Shown: in pieces, positions 32,937-34,337 of the stretch
Numbering within the stretch: position 1 is the first letter of the stretch
Layout of the letters: each line of letters begins with the position of its first letter
Notes under the pieces: generated by a model
Told to the model about the DNA's origin: nothing
The model's database searches: none
Seen by the model: the letters and a program-made list of their open reading frames with translations, nothing else
NCBI GenBank assembly: GCA_024277575.1
Contig: JAJRUX010000122.1
Coordinates: 1-34,337 of the forward strand
Direction: 5' to 3'
Length of the DNA: 34,337 nt
Source: Gammaproteobacteria bacterium
GTDB lineage: Bacteria > Pseudomonadota > Gammaproteobacteria > Thiohalospirales > Thiohalospiraceae
Made by a program: the position numbers and the translations under genes

Positions 32937-34337
32937 ATGCACAACAAGACGATTACCGAGCTGGCTGCCGGTCTCAGGGCGAAGGAGTTCTCCAGCGTTG
33001 AGCTGACCCGCTGCTATCTGGATCGGATCAACCGTTATGACCGGCAGCTCAACAGCTATATTACGGTCTGTGAGGATCATGCCCTGCAGCAGGCGCAGGC
33101 AGCTGACCAGGCGATAGCCGCCGGCGATGCTGCCTCTCTCACCGGTATCCCGCTGGCGCAAAAGGATATTTTTTGTACGGATGGGGTAAAGACCAGCTGC
33201 GGCTCCCGGATGCTGGACAACTTTGTTGCTCCGTATGATGCCGGAGTGGTTGAGCGGTGTAACAGTGTCGGCATGGTCATGCTCGGCAAGACCAACATGG
33301 ATGAGTTTGCCATGGGCTCATCCAACGAGACCAGCTATTACGGCCCGGTGCGTAATCCCTGGGATCCGGATGCCGTTCCCGGTGGCTCTTCCGGCGGTTC
33401 CGCCGCGGCCGTGGCAGCCCGCCTGGCGCCGGTCGCCACCGGGACCGATACCGGTGGCTCCATCCGCCAGCCTGCTTCGCTGTGCGGTATTACCGGCCTG
33501 AAACCGACCTACGGACGGGTTTCCCGCTACGGCATGATAGCCTTTGCCTCCAGTCTGGATCAGGGCGGGGTGATGGCCCGCACCGCAGAGGATGCCGCGC
33601 TGCTGCTCAATGTGATGGCCGGTTTCGACGAGCGCGATTCCACCAGTGCGGAACAGCCTGTCCCTGACTATGGGGCAACGATTGATGACTCCATCGCCGG
33701 CCTGAAAATCGGTCTTCCACAGGAGTATTTTGCCGAGGGTTTGAGTGCAGATGTGGCCAGGGCGATCGAGTCTGCCATTGACGAGTACCGGAAACTGGGG
33801 GCGGAGGTGAGAGAGATCTCCCTGCCCAACACCGGTCTGGCGGTGCCCACCTACTATGTGATTGCGCCTGCCGAGTGCTCTTCAAACCTTTCCCGCTTTG
33901 ATGGTGTGCGGTTCGGTTATCGCTGCAACGATCCGGTGGATCTGGAAGATCTCTACAAACGCTCCCGTGGCGAAGGGTTTGGTGCCGAGGTGAAGCGCCG
34001 CATCATGATCGGAACCTATGCGCTGTCAGCCGGCTACTATGACGCCTACTACCTCAAGGCCCAGCAGCTGCGCCACCTGATCAGCGATGATTTCGCCAAG
34101 GCCTTCGAGGATGTGGATGTCATCATGGGGCCGACCTCGCCCACGGTGGCCTTCAATCTGGGAGAGAAAAGCAGCGATCCGGTCTCCATGTACCTATCGG
34201 ATATCTATACCATTGCCGTGAACCTGGCCGGTCTGCCCGGCATGTCGATCCCGGCTGGTTTCATCAATCAGCGGCCGGTGGGGCTGCAGATCATCGGCAA
34301 CTATTTTGATGAAGCCCGCCTGCTCAATGTTGCCCAC
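32937..34337 (+). CDS. gatA: Asp-tRNA(Asn)/Glu-tRNA(Gln) amidotransferase subunit GatA (partial)
   Basis: The first 467 codons of GatA, cut by the window edge; the family is usually about 485 residues, so only the tail is missing. It is an amidase-signature enzyme: the catalytic lysine is in [20 protein letters not shown], the serine-rich loop is [20 protein letters not shown] and the nucleophile region is [18 protein letters not shown]. GatA releases ammonia from glutamine, which GatB uses to convert mischarged Glu-tRNA(Gln) or Asp-tRNA(Asn). ATG 32937 is preceded by AACAGG. gatB presumably follows outside the window. Confidence 0.96.
   Translation, partial: MHNKTITELAAGLRAKEFSSVELTRCYLDRINRYDRQLNSYITVCEDHALQQAQAADQAIAAGDAASLTGIPLAQKDIFCTDGVKTSCGSRMLDNFVAPYDAGVVERCNSVGMVMLGKTNMDEFAMGSSNETSYYGPVRNPWDPDAVPGGSSGGSAAAVAARLAPVATGTDTGGSIRQPASLCGITGLKPTYGRVSRYGMIAFASSLDQGGVMARTAEDAALLLNVMAGFDERDSTSAEQPVPDYGATIDDSIAGLKIGLPQEYFAEGLSADVARAIESAIDEYRKLGAEVREISLPNTGLAVPTYYVIAPAECSSNLSRFDGVRFGYRCNDPVDLEDLYKRSRGEGFGAEVKRRIMIGTYALSAGYYDAYYLKAQQLRHLISDDFAKAFEDVDVIMGPTSPTVAFNLGEKSSDPVSMYLSDIYTIAVNLAGLPGMSIPAGFINQRPVGLQIIGNYFDEARLLNVAH

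Overview
The window is about 34.3 kb of ordinary chromosomal DNA from a gammaproteobacterium. Two things point there. The run yrbG-kdsD-kdsC-lptC-lptA-lptB-rpoN-hpf-ptsN-rapZ-ptsO follows the classical enterobacterial order. The protein motifs (MlaFEDCB, RapZ, AmiB beside MutL, the mre/mrd cell-wall cluster, LipB/YbeD) are also of gammaproteobacterial type. An HPr kinase and a mannose-type EIIA in the PTS cluster argue against an enteric and suggest an environmental lineage. A sulfur-oxidiser-like relative is possible, but that is only an impression. No rRNA, tRNA, CRISPR array, prophage or intact insertion sequence was seen.

Layout. Bases 1-300 hold no gene but carry two large imperfect palindromes. 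Bases 301-10474 form a nearly continuous minus-strand block. Read in the direction of transcription it encodes the outer-membrane lipoprotein MlaA, a cation antiporter, a small heavy-metal-associated protein, Kdo synthesis (KdsD, KdsC), LPS transport (LptC, LptA, LptB), sigma-54, the hibernation factor HPF, and a regulatory nitrogen-type PTS (EIIA-Ntr, HPr kinase, RapZ, EIIA-Man, NPr). A 165-bp palindrome separates lptB from rpoN. From a divergent promoter region near 10.5 kb the mlaFEDCB phospholipid-transport operon runs on the plus strand, followed by an AmiB-type amidase, mutL and a long membrane protein that joins a degenerate diacylglycerol-kinase-like domain to a DUF389 membrane domain (to 18880).

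Bases 18890-32282 are again on the minus strand. The block starts with mreB-mreC-mreD, then mrdA-rodA-mltB-rlpA-dacA, an aminotransferase gene (dat) broken by an in-frame stop, ybeD, lipB, a DsbA-like protein and a two-gene ABC exporter. The right end carries gatC and most of gatA on the plus strand.

The genes fit together as an envelope-biogenesis neighbourhood: LPS and phospholipid traffic on the left, rod-shape and peptidoglycan synthesis and remodelling on the right, with a PTS/sigma-54 regulatory module attached. The points most worth checking are an apparent AUA start codon for mreC, the degenerate-kinase/DUF389 fusion, the nonsense-interrupted dat gene, the kinase-domain-only HPr kinase, and several giant palindromic intergenic elements that look like non-autonomous repeats.
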